The notes: generated by a model not told the origin, from the letters alone. A stretch of DNA of 41,433 nucleotides from Azolla pinnata (GCA_037176905.1 JBBBWG010026856.1:19412-60844), one strand, 5' to 3'. Numbered from the stretch's first letter, positions 23,147 through 34,592 are shown. Program-made: numbers and translations.

Positions 23147-26100
23147 ATGCTGCCGCGCTTCCTCCCGCTGCTTGTTCTCGCGATCTTATGCGCTTCCGTC
23201 CCGCTCGCCCTCGCCCGGAGGCTCGTCTTCTTTGGTTACGGAGGTATTTTCGATCCAGTCCATCTCCGTTTTCGATCCCCCCCCCCCCCTTTTTTTTTGA
23301 CCTCGAGATGCGTCCAGATAGTTCCATTTTCTGTTCCATGATTCGATCCCAGTCGTTTCTTTCGTTTTCTCATTCGTGGTATGCTTGGTCCGGCTATTTT
23401 TTACTTCACGACAACCTTGGCCGTTTCCCTTGCCTGGATGATCTGAGCCGAGAAAACTCCAAACCTTTGTTACATGATTCGATCCCAGTCGTTTCTTTCA
23501 TTTTCTCATTCCTGGTATGCTTGGTCCGGCTATTTTTGACTTTTCACGATAACCTTGGCCGTTTCCCTTGCCTGGATGATCTGAGCCGAGAAAATTCCAA
23601 ACCTTTTCTGAATTCACCGAGAAAATGGAAAGATCAGAAATTTCCCACACAATCGGTCAGAGCCTAGTTCATTGACTTTCCCAAGGGAATTTGTCCACTA
23701 TATGACCTTCCTACGAAGAGAGTAGAAGTACAGTTTTGGACTAGTGAGGGGTCATAACAATTCCTCATGTTTCTGTGGTGATATTATCATATAGCTAATT
23801 TTCAGAAGTATCAAGTTATTCTTAAATCTTCATCTAATTTCACACATTTCCATTCCCTGTATGGTATTGTTAATATGTATTGGGAAGATGTTGTTGCGAT
23901 TGCTTGCTTTGCTATAGACTTGTATATGTAAGTCTCAGCAAGCGTCTCTTGAAGTTGAAATCAAGGCCTAACTTTTAACATTTTCTGTGGATTTATAATA
24001 TTATTCTCAGGATTTGAATGAATGGAGAAAGTGAACATCTGTATCCAATTAGTATATAGCAGTTTATTTTAGTAGTCTATATGGCAAGGCCATGGAAGAT
24101 GCTAAGACAAGTCTGAGCCTGAATCTTGAATGATTCATGTTTGGCTTTCTGCCCTTCTGGATTAGTCACAATTAGTTGAAGTAATTGTCAGCTATATCTT
24201 AAGTAGTGTTTCAGAGGATAGATGTTCGACTTTATGGTGTAGTCATATAACTACTAAATGCTTGTTGATAAGTCCCAACGATATCGTTGCCTTTTCCAGG
24301 TCCTTACAGCAGTGTGTGTATGTCTACATGAAGTCAAGATTAGTAGTAATCAAAAGTCAGTTCTTCTGAATTTTATAAGCTCTTGAGAGTAGGTCGACCT
24401 TGCTCATCTTTAGGTGAAGTTAGACGGTGCGAGTCAATCTGCAAGGCAAGGTTCCGTGATGTATATCAATTTATAGATCTTGCACTGCAATTAGCAATTA
24501 TTTATACGACATTCTCAAGAGAAAGGAGGTCAGGGTATATTTTGCTCCTGCGAAATAAGCTTTTACATTATGATGGTTTCTCATATTCATTAATCCTTGT
24601 GTCAGCTAATGCAACTCCAGCTTGCATGGTTTTCCAACAACTGTATAAAGTGTATCATTTTTCAAAGATTGGTTGTAAGATATTGGCATACTGTAGATTC
24701 CCAGTTGCAGATGCTTGGGTATAATATGTGTTAGGGATACTGAGGATTCTCAACTTGTCAAGTTACTTTTATGCAGAGCAAGTTCATGTTTTTATTTTGC
24801 AATGGTAATTGTTTGTCATATTTTTGTATACAGGTGATGTTGAAGAGGGCTGGTTTGCCTTAAAGGTCGTCCGTTTCCACAGGGGACATGAAAGAGGTAC
24901 GATTCTATTTTCATAGAGGCAATGCGTCAGAAGAATCAAGAGTGATTCTTTTTCAAGTTTATGAATTCTTGGCGTATTGTAATGTGCACATGATTTTTTT
25001 TTTGTTTCTGCAGGTTCCTCCGGTTGGAATGGACTAAGGTCCTTTCCCCACTCACATGAGAAAAGATTGGGATTTCAGAGGCATGACATTCCTTCTGTGG
25101 AAGGTGTTTCTCAGAGCTTTATATGTGATGCATGTATGGATGTTTCTACATATGCAGAACAAATCTTGACCAGTCCTGACACGCTGGGTTATGTTATTGA
25201 CTACGTCAGTGGATCTGTGTGTAGAGCTGTTTCTGGCTTACAGCAAGAGGTATTTCTATATATATAACAGTGCGATCTTAATTGCATTAAAGGGAATTGA
25301 ACTCCCGTTCTTTTCCCTTACGTTCCAAATGCTTCAGCCAAACTACGGAGCAAATAAATGGCACATTTATCAGGAAGAAATGAATGAATCGAGTATGTGA
25401 TGGCTTAATAAATTCATCAGGGAGTGATCAATGTATTGAATCATTTGTAGGTTTCTGAAATTAAAGAAATATGAGGGTTATTTCTGAACATCTTTTTAAT
25501 AGCACTGATATAGTTTTTGACATTGTGTTGGGATATGTGTTGCAGTGCATTAATCTGGTAGAGACATATGTCCCACAGTTAGTTGAAGCACTGCAACTTT
25601 ACGCAGCTCCAGATAGACTTTGTGGTGAAACGAAGCTTTGTCCAAGCTCAGCTATGCTGCTGTTTAATGATGCACACACTTGCAAAATCTGCACAGAGTT
25701 CACAACTGAAGCTCTTGAATACATACAATCTAATAGGACAGAAGCTGAGATCCTCAAAGCTCTCCATTCACAATGCGCAAACTTTGGAGATTTCAGTTCA
25801 CGGGTTTGTGATAGTATTTTTCTTAATGCTTCTAGAACTGCATCACCTACAATAGTGCCTTACATGTGCTTAAACAATGACCTAGACTGACAATTTTGAT
25901 GCAGTGCAATTCCCTTGTTGACACATACGCACCATTGTACATCGAAAAGGTCGACAAAGTCACACCTGATGAACTGTGTCAGATGGTTGGCATATGCAGC
26001 AGTCTCTCAAAGCCTGATCCCAGTCACTGTGCTACTTGCGAGTTTGCTGTGTTTCAGTTGAAAGCGAAGTTGCGAAATCCTGTAGTTCAGGTTTAACTCT

Positions 26101-26647
26101 TTGAACTCTTTGGGTTATGGGCATCAAGTGTGGATTCAATATAATCCGTCGCAGTTTCTGGCTTTTTTGGATATTTGTGGCATTTTTTTCTTGTGGATCT
26201 TCATGAACTTGTTAGGTTGATCTTGATAGACTGCAATGAGTAAATGTCATTTGTCTGATTTATTGGGCTATTAACAGGAAAAGATGTTGGCACTTCTCCT
26301 GGATAGCTGCTCCAAAGTACCGGCACATCTTGACCAGGTATATGCTTTAGTTTCACATATTTCACGGTTTCAGGAGTTTAAAAAATATTCCTTGAGAAAC
26401 TTAAAACATAGATAAATGAGGATGTTCACAAGCTCAGTCTGTTTTTCTTTGCCAGTGCAAGGAACTTGTCACGCAATACGGACCTTTTATCCTCGAAAAC
26501 CTTGACAATTATGTGGATCCTGAAGCTATTTGCACAGAAATTCATGCATGTGAAAGCAAGAAGAAGAATATCCATGCAGCAGAGGAAAGTAACGATGATA
26601 TATTGATTCAGCTGCCCACTGCTCGTGGAAAAGTAGCACATCTATAG
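23147..26647 (+). CDS. Secretory protein with three saposin-B domains (7 exons)
   Basis: Exons are 23147-23243, 24834-24896, 25014-25249, 25546-25803, 25905-26090, 26278-26337 and 26456-26647. They splice in frame to 363 residues. Residues 1 to about 23 (MLPRFLPLLVLAILCASVPL...) are a clear signal peptide. Three saposin-B modules follow, each with the six-cysteine pattern: C-x2-C (ICDACMD, CKICTEF, CATCEFA), a middle cysteine, then C-x2-L-V-x-x-Y-x-P (CINLVETYVP, CNSLVDTYAP, CKELVTQYGP) and a last pair (LCGETKLC, LCQMVGIC, ICTEIHAC). Saposins bind lipids and help lysosomal or vacuolar hydrolases reach them, so the product probably acts in the vacuole or outside the cell. Each module is split by an intron at the same point, before the C-x2-L-V cysteine, which suggests module duplication. 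The tail after the third module is short and charged. Typical plant relatives, as I recall them, have two modules. No protease domain was seen, so it is not an aspartic protease insert. Confidence 0.88.
23278..23300. repeat. Homopolymer run C then T
   Basis: About 12 C bases followed by about 10 T bases lie in intron 1 of the saposin gene. Such runs are prone to length error in assemblies; since the run is intronic, the protein is not affected. Confidence 0.8.
23337..23608. repeat. 136-bp tandem duplication in saposin intron 1
   Basis: Copies at 23337-23472 and 23473-23608 match almost throughout, from CATGATTCGATCCCAGTCG to GAGCCGAGAAAA(C/T)TCCAAACC, with only a few substitutions and small indels. 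The high identity points to a recent event. The copies lie in the 1.59-kb first intron. Confidence 0.88.
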
Positions 26648-28505
26648 AATTTAAGTATATTGCATCTTCACTGATTTAAGTTCCCATTTGGGTTTTATCT
26701 CCGTCGTATTGTTGTAATGTTCATGGTTAGTAATTGTGTGTAAACTATGTATATATCTCTGCACACTGATTGATATGATATAAACACATTGGGGGTAATC
26801 ATGACACCTGAAGGATCTACTCGTGTGGGAACTTATGATTCTCCAATAATGTTATCATGTTGACGATTGTATACCACCTGTTTCAACCTTGAAATTTGTA
26901 TTGTTGGCTGTTATGCATGTTTTGATTTTGATTGAAGCTAATGCTGGAGCTAGGACTCATTTTTGTGCCCTAGTGGGCATTTTGAAGCTCTTGAAGATCT
27001 GATGGAATGGATGCGTTGTCGGTTCTCAAAAGGTTAGGTGTATGTGATGCGCTGACTATCCATGCTCTCAGAGTTTGGTATTGAAGTTTCTGAAGTTTTT
27101 CATCATTCCAACAGTTGAGTTTGCTATATGTACTTTGGGTTTCCATGACTGCAAGAACAGTTTTCTTTTTCATTCAGAAGCTGAACCACTCCTATAAACA
27201 TGTTTAGAAATGGAGATCACAGAAGGAGACTGAGCATCTCATAGAACCGTGCCCTTATCTGCTGTTCAAACCTGGCTGATGCTCGGACGGATGCAAAAAC
27301 AACCTGATTTTCCTTGCACGGATTGGAATTCACAGGTAACATGATTGAGATAAGTAAAGCATTGATTTGTCTTGATAAGGAGCAAAATAAAATGCAACAG
27401 TAAAGAGTGAGCTATGTATACCTGCATGTGGCCATTGAAGGATGTGATTAGAATCTGTGGACAAACCCTGACAATACCTACCCTGTGGTGCTTAAGTAGG
27501 TCACTAGTGGGCAATAATAGATGGGCTGAATGGGAATGTTCTCCTGAAATACAGTAAAAGGTCGTGAGCAAGTGGGGGAAAACAGTGGCAATCCATCGAG
27601 AAACTCAAGCTGCAGAAGATCACGGAACTACGATCCGATGCGCCATCTTGGAACATTCAGTCGGATCGAACCTGGAAAATCCTTATGGATATGATGCCGT
27701 GCGTAATCGAAGTTTGGAATTCGACCCTGTTTACGTGGAGCTCATGGAAAACATGAGCATTTTCCACCCGGGTTTCCATGGCTTTGAGGCCCATCCGTCA
27801 TCGAGCTAGAAGGGTTTAGGGTGTAGGGTTTAGGGTTCATCGAACTGGCGCTATACATCAGATCTTCTCGTGCCGGATAAGCATGAACAAACGATGCGAT
27901 TATGGTCAAGCAAACGCAACGCAAACACAACATGCTTGTCGAGACACCTGGCCTGTGTGGAAGCATCTCTGCAGGCCAACTCCAACAGTTTTTTTAACCG
28001 CCACCTTGCTCTAACCAAGCGTATAATAATAATGCTCTATCGTTTTTCACTCGTCGGAATGCACCTGCATTGTGGGAGAAACCAGCATTGGTCGGTTGGT
28101 CGGCTGGTGAGATCATCGGAAGCATGCGATGCAACGGTGTATTTATAATCCATGAAAGGGATCCACTGAAACGTGAGCTCGTCGATAAAGTTAAACGAGT
28201 TTACTTAAGTTGGTCGAAGCTCAGTGGACAACTTGCTAACGTCTATGACCTTGCCGATGTCACAGTCAGCATTTCTGTGATCCTTATCAAAGTTACCGAT
28301 TGTAGCGTTCGATCCCTGATAGCCCAACATCTCCTAAAAACACTGACACGAGACAATCTGGTACGGAATCTTGGACGACAAATTCGATTGTCCCCCTCAA
28401 AATAGCCATGCTTGCCTTGCTCAGCTCATCAGTTAGCAAAGCACCAGGTCTGTCGAGCCAACGGGAGATAATTTGACGATAAAGCATCTTATGACAAGGA
28501 AGAGA
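26648..28505. other. Gene-free stretch downstream of the saposin gene
   Basis: I recognise no gene. The first few hundred bases should be 3' UTR. Small frames at 27266-27571 (minus), 27564-27809 (plus) and 28070-28405 (plus) have no known domain, no neighbouring splice-compatible frame, and overlap frames on the other strand. A TTTAGGG-type cluster (AGGGTTTAGGGTGTAGGG and following) lies at about 27811-27836. Confidence 0.5.
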
Positions 28506-28517
28506 TAGTTGGAGCTA

Positions 28518-29175
28518 AACCCTAAATCCCAAACCCTAAACCCTTGGAGCTATGGTGGATAAGCAAACATTCCCTAATCTGGGTTTTGCATTTGTAGAGC
28601 TTTCCACTCTAGGGTTTATACCACGGTTTTTCGAAAGAGTGGATTGACTAGACCTCTAGACGTATGATGTCACCAAAACCCTAAACCCTAAACCCCACCA
28701 AAAGAGTTGACATAAGGGATTCCTCCATACCATAAACCCTAAAACCTAAACCCTAAGCTACACCAGATATAAAGCATTCCTCCAACACCTAAACAAGGCA
28801 TTCCTACATACGCTAAACCCTAAACTTCACCAAAAGAGTATATAAGAGGCATTCCTCCATATCCTAAAACCCTAAACTACACTTCAGGAGTTGGTACAAG
28901 ACACTCCTCCATATCCTAAACCCTAAACTACACCAAAAGAGTGGATCTAAGGCATCCCTCCACACACTAAAAACCATCAACTACGCCAGAAGAGTTGATA
29001 CAAGAGGTTCCTCCATACCCTAAACCTAAACCCTAAACTACACCAAAAGAGTTGATCTAAGGCATCCCTCCATACACTAAAAACCATCAACTACGGCAGA
29101 AGAGTTGATACAAGAGGTTCCTCCACACCCTAAACTAACCCCAGATTGATATCAGACATTCCTGCACACCCTAAA
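28518..29175. repeat. About 55-bp CCCTAAA-containing tandem repeat
   Basis: Units of roughly 55 bases pair a telomere-like CCCTAAACCCTAAAC block with a non-telomeric block such as CCAAAAGAGTTGATCTAAGG followed by CATTCCTCCATA. In the right-hand part (about 28921-29140) two unit types alternate, giving a dimer of about 109 bases seen twice with high identity. The motif is on the opposite strand to that of the 18.4-kb array, and the filler sequence is unrelated. Confidence 0.82.
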
Positions 29176-29266
29176 CCCTAACTTTTACCCTGTTTTTGCT
29201 GGTGCTAGAAATGAATGCTGCTAAAATGGATAGGGAAGGCCAAAAGTCATACATAACTTTTGTACT

Positions 29267-29314
29267 CCATCATCATCATCATCATCTTCTTCTTCTTCTT
29301 CTTCTTCTTCTTCC
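29267..29314. repeat. CAT/CTT compound microsatellite
   Basis: About six CAT triplets run directly into about nine CTT triplets. A plus-strand frame reads this as poly-His then poly-Leu (29196-29423), but nothing else there supports a gene. Confidence 0.8.
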
Positions 29315-29719
29315 ATGTCCATGGAATCCATTAAAGCTGTGCCTCTGTGTTTTCTTCTTTGTTCTAAATCGAAACGAAGATAAAAGAAATGGTAGCAAAA
29401 TAAAGAAAGGGATTGGAATCTGAGACTTTATATCTTGTCATCCCCCCCCGAACAAAACGCTTTAAAATGAGCTTGGATATGCTCCATTCTTCTCTCTGTC
29501 TGTACCGTCTGTCCGCTTCTCTTTCTTTCTCTCTCTCTCTCCCTCCTTCTGGATTATGCCCATGAATCTGCTACTGTTTATTTCGCCATTTTGTAGCTCG
29601 GATTATGTCCATCGCCACCATTCCTGATCTGGGTTGTGCTCTTCTCTCCACTTCTTCCTACCCCGGTTTGCCACTATCTCTCCGTTTCTGTGATCGGCTT
29701 TAACCTGACTGAGGTTCTC

Positions 29720-30550
29720 CTCCATTTGGTGATTCGGGCTGTGATTATCTATCCATTCCGTGATTTCGGCTGCGATTATCTATCCATTCCGTGATTTGGG
29801 CTGTGATTATCTCTTGAGCTGTAATTCTCTCTCCATTTGACGATTTGGGCAATGGTCATCTATCCATTTGGTGATTTTGGCTGCGATTACCTATCGATTT
29901 GGTGATTCGGGCTGTGATTATCTACACGTTTGGTGATTTGGGCTGTGATCATCTCTACGTTTTCTGGCNNNNNNNNNNNNNNNNNNNNNNNNNNNNNNNN
30001 NNNNNNNNNNNNNNNNNNNNNNNNNNNNNNNNNNNNNNNNNNNNNNNNNNNNNNNNNNNNNNNNNNNNTATCGATTTGGTGATTCGGGCTGTGATTATCT
30101 ACACGTTTGGTGATTTGGGCTGTGATCATCTCTACGTTTTCTGGCAATTTGGGCTGTGATTATCTCTCATTGGACGATTTGGGCTGTGATTATCTCTCAT
30201 TGGACGATTTGGGCAGTGATCATCTATCCATTGGCCGATTTCGGCGGCGACTACCTATCGATTTTGGTGATTTGGGCGGCGATTATCTATCCAGTTTGGT
30301 GATTTGGGCGGCGATTATCTATCCATTTTGGTGATTTGGGGCGGCGATTATCTATCCATTTTGGTGATTTGGGCGGCGATTATCTATCCATTTTGGTGAT
30401 TTGGGCGGCGATTATCTATCCACTTGGTGATCCGGGCTGCGATTATCTACCCGTTTGGTGATTGGGGCGGTGATTATCTCTCCGTTTGATGATTTGGGCT
30501 GTGCTTAACTCTCCATTTTGGTGATTCGGGCTGCGATTAGCTCTCCGTTT
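29720..30550. repeat. 31-33-bp minisatellite (GATTTGGGC.GCGATTATCTATCC)
   Basis: About 20 visible units each contain GATT(T/C)GGGC(T/G)G(T/C)GATTATCT followed by a variable (A/C)(T/C)CCATTTTGGT end. Unit length varies between about 29 and 33 bases, so no long frame is kept. Units at 30262-30420 are nearly identical (GGGCGGCGATTATCTATCC), while the outer ones are more diverged. A run of Ns interrupts the array. It ends less than 100 bases before the start of the histidine-rich gene, so its right end may be in that gene's promoter or 5' UTR. Confidence 0.85.
29969..30068. other. Assembly gap (100 N) with identical flanks
   Basis: Exactly 100 N bases, a conventional size for an unknown gap. The 77 bases just left of it (about 29892-29968, from TATCGATTTGGTGATTCGGG to CTCTACGTTTTCTGGC) are repeated without difference right of it (30069-30145). 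The two contig ends probably overlap and were not merged, though a real long repeat is possible. Confidence 0.9.
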
Positions 30551-30628
30551 AGCTCCATTCTCACAGGAAAAAGACTGTGAATCATACACCGCCACCCATC
30601 CGATATCAAAGAAACAGCATCGGATAGC

Positions 30629-30868
30629 ATGCCTGCCGGATTCGAGAACATGATCAAAGTTAGCATTAGAGCGGATGAGATTTATCAGAAGCAGAAGCAG
30701 CGGAAGCTGCAGGACCGTGTGGGCGATTTGCTGGAGCATAGCTGGCACTATGACTGCGTGGTGAGCCCAAAATACAACAGCAGCAGCAACACCGCTCACC
30801 ATGTCCACATGCCTCTTCCTCTTCCAAAACAGCTCAATCCTGGGAACAACATCAAGAGGAGCAGCGAG

Positions 30869-30900
<32 letters not shown>

Positions 30901-31294
30901 AGATGTGGTATCTACAGATTCATCGAGCGAGAAGCTCAAAGATGCAGCTGATGCTGGTAGCAGCACTAGCAGCAATGGCACTGCGCCTAGTGGCTCCCTG
31001 TTCACCAAACCCCTTGCCATTGCTCAGTATCCGAGCCTCTCGCCTCACGAATCTGGCTATGTCAGCCTTGCAACCTTCATCAACAGCTCCTGTAATTCGA
31101 CCTCGAATTCGTTAGGCAACAACTTCGACAGCAGCAGTAGCAGCAACATGATGCAAATCTTGACCCCATTCGGGAAAGACCATGTTCACCATGCTTTTCA
31201 CAACCACCACCATCACCATGGACTCCATCGCCATCATCATCATCATCAGCAGCAGCATCATCATCATCAGCAGCAGCAGCATAACATCTACTAG
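30629..31294 (+). CDS. Histidine-rich protein of unknown function
   Basis: A single uninterrupted frame of 221 codons starts at MPAGFENMIKVSIRADEIYQ and ends with a TAG at 31292-31294. I do not recognise the family. Residues 1 to about 50 are of normal complexity and look helical, with a charged stretch (KQKQRKLQDRVGDLLEHSWH) and DCVVSPKY. The rest is low in complexity: nine histidines at residues 82-90, a serine- and asparagine-rich middle (about 95-180), and a C-terminal 35 residues that are mostly His with Gln runs. Poly-His can bind metal ions or drive partition into nuclear speckles; neither is shown here. No signal peptide or membrane segment is seen. The frame survives many CAT/CAC/CAG triplets without a stop, and the N-terminal part looks like real protein. 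It may still be a lineage-specific gene. Confidence 0.62.
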
Positions 31295-31735
31295 CCGCCA
31301 TTCCCAGGTTTCATTTCATCTGAGAAGGCCTCGCAACGACACCAACTCGGCAAATGACAACAATATTGCTCCATATAGCTCCTCGGATGTCGTTGAAATT
31401 AGTCTGCATATGTGCATGTGTTTCTCCTGAACCATCTCAGATTCCTTTCTGGCATTTCTGGCGGGATGCAGAAACGATGGCAGGGGAAACTGTAAGCAAT
31501 CCGGTGCAATGCATCCATGCCATAAAGCCTGAGGTTGGACAATTAGCATCTTTTTGTTTTTCTGCCATAGCTAGCTGATGCACTTGACCTCCTACAAAGT
31601 ATGAACAGTAAATAGTACTAGCCTGTCTACTGCATTAATATGCAGGAATGCATGTAAAAGTGTTTGGATATAGATTGAAGAAGCTTCCAAGAAGGTGACC
31701 TTGGATTGGAATCCTCTTCCTGTAGCTGCCGTCTT
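31295..31735. other. Probable 3' UTR of the histidine-rich gene and spacer
   Basis: No further gene is seen. Frames at 31316-31549 (minus) and 31354-31578 (plus) overlap and resemble nothing known. Confidence 0.4.
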
Positions 31736-31940
31736 GTGTATTGTGAATCCACGGTCTGATGGATGTATACCTACTATGTATTACTTGTTAAATCGAATAT
31801 ATGATTCTGAATGGATTTGGAATTCTCAGAAGGATTGTGTTTTGTCAATCCACGGTCTGATGGATGTATAACTACTGGTGTATTACTTGCTAACCAAATA
31901 TATGATTCATGGATTTGGAATTCTCAGAAGGCTCCTTTGG
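31736..31940. repeat. 101-bp tandem duplication
   Basis: Two copies, about 31736-31836 and 31837-31937, share AATCCACGGTCTGATGGATG and GATTTGGAATTCTCAGAAGG with a handful of differences and small indels. The second runs directly into the 72-73-bp array. Confidence 0.8.
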
Positions 31941-32500
31941 AATCAGGTTATGTGGTTTATGGATTGGAACCAGATACTGATGCATTTTCACTGTTTCGTC
32001 GAACTAGAATTTGAATCAGATATGTGGTTCATGGATTAAAACCAGATGCTGATTCATTTTCAGTATTTCATCCAAATAGAATTTGAATCAGATATGGTGG
32101 TTCGTGGATTGGAACCAGATACCGGTGCAATTTCACCGTTTCATCGAACTGGAATTTGAATCAGAGATGTGGTTCATGGATTAAAACCAGATGCTGATGC
32201 ATTTGCACTATTTCATCCAAATAGAAGCTGAATCAGATATGGTGGTTCGTGGATTGAAACCAGATTTTCTCTATTTCATCGAGCTGGAATTTGAATCAGA
32301 TATGTGGTTCAGGGATTGAAACCAGATACCGATGCATTTTCACTATTGAATCAAATATGTGGTCCATGGATTGGAATCAGATACTGATGCTGTTTCATCA
32401 AAAAACTGGAAGTTGAATCTGGAATCAGATACTGATGCAGTTTCACTGTTTCATCAAACTAGAGGGCTCCTTTGATATGTGGTCCATGCATCGGAAATCG
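31941..32500. repeat. 72-73-bp repeat with a two-unit higher-order pattern
   Basis: Units begin near 31951, 32023, 32096, 32169, 32241 and 32303, each with TGTGGTTCATGGATT, ACCAGATACTGATGCATTTT and TTTCATC. Type A (GGATTAAAACCAGATGCTGA, ATCCAAATAGAA) at 32023 and 32169 alternates with type B (GGTGGTTCGTGGATT, ATCGAACTGGAA) at 32096 and 32241, making a dimer of about 146 bases. The right end breaks into partial units. Confidence 0.78.
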
Positions 32501-34000
32501 CATACCAATATGCATCTTCACTATTTCATCAAACTGTGTCATCAAATCTCAATCAGAAAGCACTTGATTTCACTCAGTATATCTGGTTATCATCTCACAC
32601 CAACTGATGACCTCCCCAAACCCCAAACCCCATCTCTCTCCAAGGATTCAAATCCTATCGCGCTTCAAAAGCTCTGATATTCTGCCATATCTCTCCAAAA
32701 TGTTTTGCACCAGTGCTTCGTCCTCGTGCATTTTCAAGGCATCTCGAGCAATATTAAAGTCGTCGATCATGCTCGCAATCGATGGATCGAATGCGTGATT
32801 TTTCACGTGCGCAAGGGACTCGTCGGGGTTTTAGATCGACCCATTTGCTCGTATATGAAGATCTGCGATCGATTCTCCGAATGGGTCCATGTGCTTGCTT
32901 GCTTGAGATCAAATGCCAGGGCTCTAATCCAAGACCTCATACATGATGCCACTTATTTTCGATAAAATCTCATTGCAAGATGCTCATCTACGAGAAAGGA
33001 TCCCTAGACCTCCCACCAGACAGAGACAAAGACAGAATCCGACAGCGACAGAATCCTCTGACATATCGTGGGGTCATATAACATGATGCATGATGGCATG
33101 AGGATCTCCTGACCACCAGCGATGTCTTCGACCCATTGCGAAAGAGAGATGCATCAGACGACGAATTCCGACGAGAAAGTCAGCAGTCGAAATGCGACGA
33201 GAGATTCTGCGTCGCTAACATCGGAGTGTGTTCAGAACGCCCGATCTTCGGCGAGCACTGAAAGCCACCCGAATCTCGCAACGACGGACGCGAGCGTGGC
33301 TCTTACCGGTCAACAAAAGGCATATGACACAAGATTTTCATGCGACAATCGAAGGTGAGGAGTTGATTCGCCCTCTGGCATTGACCCAAGCAGCTCTCAG
33401 CGCTCTGTTCCGATCGATGCTAATTAAGTCGTTAAATCCCATAATTAAAATGCTTATCGATGCCATCGGCATTAGATTATGTTATCCGAACGAGCAGAGG
33501 ATCGAGGAAAGAGCGCATATAACGTCCGGAATAAGCTACAGAGAAAAGCCAGGATGCTTGAACACCTATAGAAAAGGAGGAAAAAAAGAAGGAGAAAGAA
33601 GATGTCGTTTCTGGCATCTGGATGCGGAAAGAACGCGAGTCGGAATCTGATCAGAACCGCGATTCTTTTTAATGCGTGGCTTTTGTGAACGGAAGCATGT
33701 CTTCGATTATGCAAGATGCCTTTCTCTCGCCAGCAAGCAGGTAGTCGACCTCGTGTGCATTCCGCGTAGCATCTGTGGACTGTATAGTATATACACATTA
33801 ATGTCGGATAGGGCCCATTAGACAAAGCGTATAATTAAACAAACCGTTTACGACAGTCGGTTTGAGACTGTCATAAGCAGTTTTAGCGATTTCAGTGATA
33901 GATACCGGTGGTGTTTCTTGGATTGGTTAACGTATACGTTTTCTATTTATAGATCTTCGTTCGTGAGGTTCTAAGGTATGAAGATGGCATATAACTCTGA
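32501..34000. other. Gene-free stretch between two minisatellites
   Basis: I found no recognisable gene. Plus frames at 33122-33358 (78 codons) and 33228-33650 (140 codons), and a minus frame at 33472-33825, overlap each other. None shows a known domain or a low-complexity excuse, so a small lineage-specific gene cannot be excluded. No splice-linked neighbours were evident. Confidence 0.4.
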
Positions 34001-34005
34001 ATCAG

Positions 34006-34592
34006 ATAATGTTGGCGAAAACCCTGCTATTTGAAGCCATTCCCTGTATCTGGCCATGGGATGAAGCCGATAGAGAACTCGGGGCTAGATCAGATGATGC
34101 TGGTGAACTTGTCCTGTATTTTGGGCATGGGATGAAAAGATGGGCGAATCAGATACTGCGGGTTGGCGAAGTCATTCGCATATCTGGCCATAGGATGAAG
34201 CTAGTAGAGACCTCGGGATCTGAGATAATGCTGGTTGGTGATCCTGATTCTGGAATCTGGCCATTACTTGGATCGGATAATGCTGGCTGGTGAACCCGAA
34301 TTTTGGAATTTGGCCATTTTACTCGGACCGGATCATGCTGGGCGGTGAATCTGATTATGGAATCTGGCCATTATCTGGATCAAATGATGATGGTTGGTGA
34401 ATGCGATTCTGGAATCCAGATACTGTTGGCTAGTGAACCCGATTTCTGGAATCTAGCCATTTACCTGGATCAGATACTATTGAGTGGTGAACGCGATTCT
34501 GGAATCCAACCAGTACCCGGAATCAGATAATGTTGGCTAGTGAACCCGATTTCTGGAATCTACCCATTTACCCGGATACAGATACTAATGAA
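34006..34592. repeat. About 50-bp irregular minisatellite
   Basis: Roughly ten units with GATCAGATAATGCTGG, TTGGTGAACCCGATT and CTGGAATCTGGCCATT succeed one another with spacings from about 38 to 88 bases. Right-hand units are closest to each other (for example 34427-34480 and 34532-34585). Plus-strand frames across it are repeat by-products. Confidence 0.75.

Noticed and set aside
22941-23667. Long frames on both strands across the saposin gene start
   Set aside because: They are created by the 28-bp repeat, the TTC microsatellite and the intron duplication. The true exon 1 (23147-23243) is in a different frame and has a signal peptide and a splice donor.
29720-30550. CRISPR-like array
   Set aside because: There are no unique spacers between repeats of constant length; units are contiguous and drift in sequence, as in a minisatellite of a plant genome.
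33228-33650. 140-codon plus-strand frame as a gene
   Set aside because: No known domain, overlapping frames on both strands, no linked exons. Kept only as a possibility within the spacer entry.
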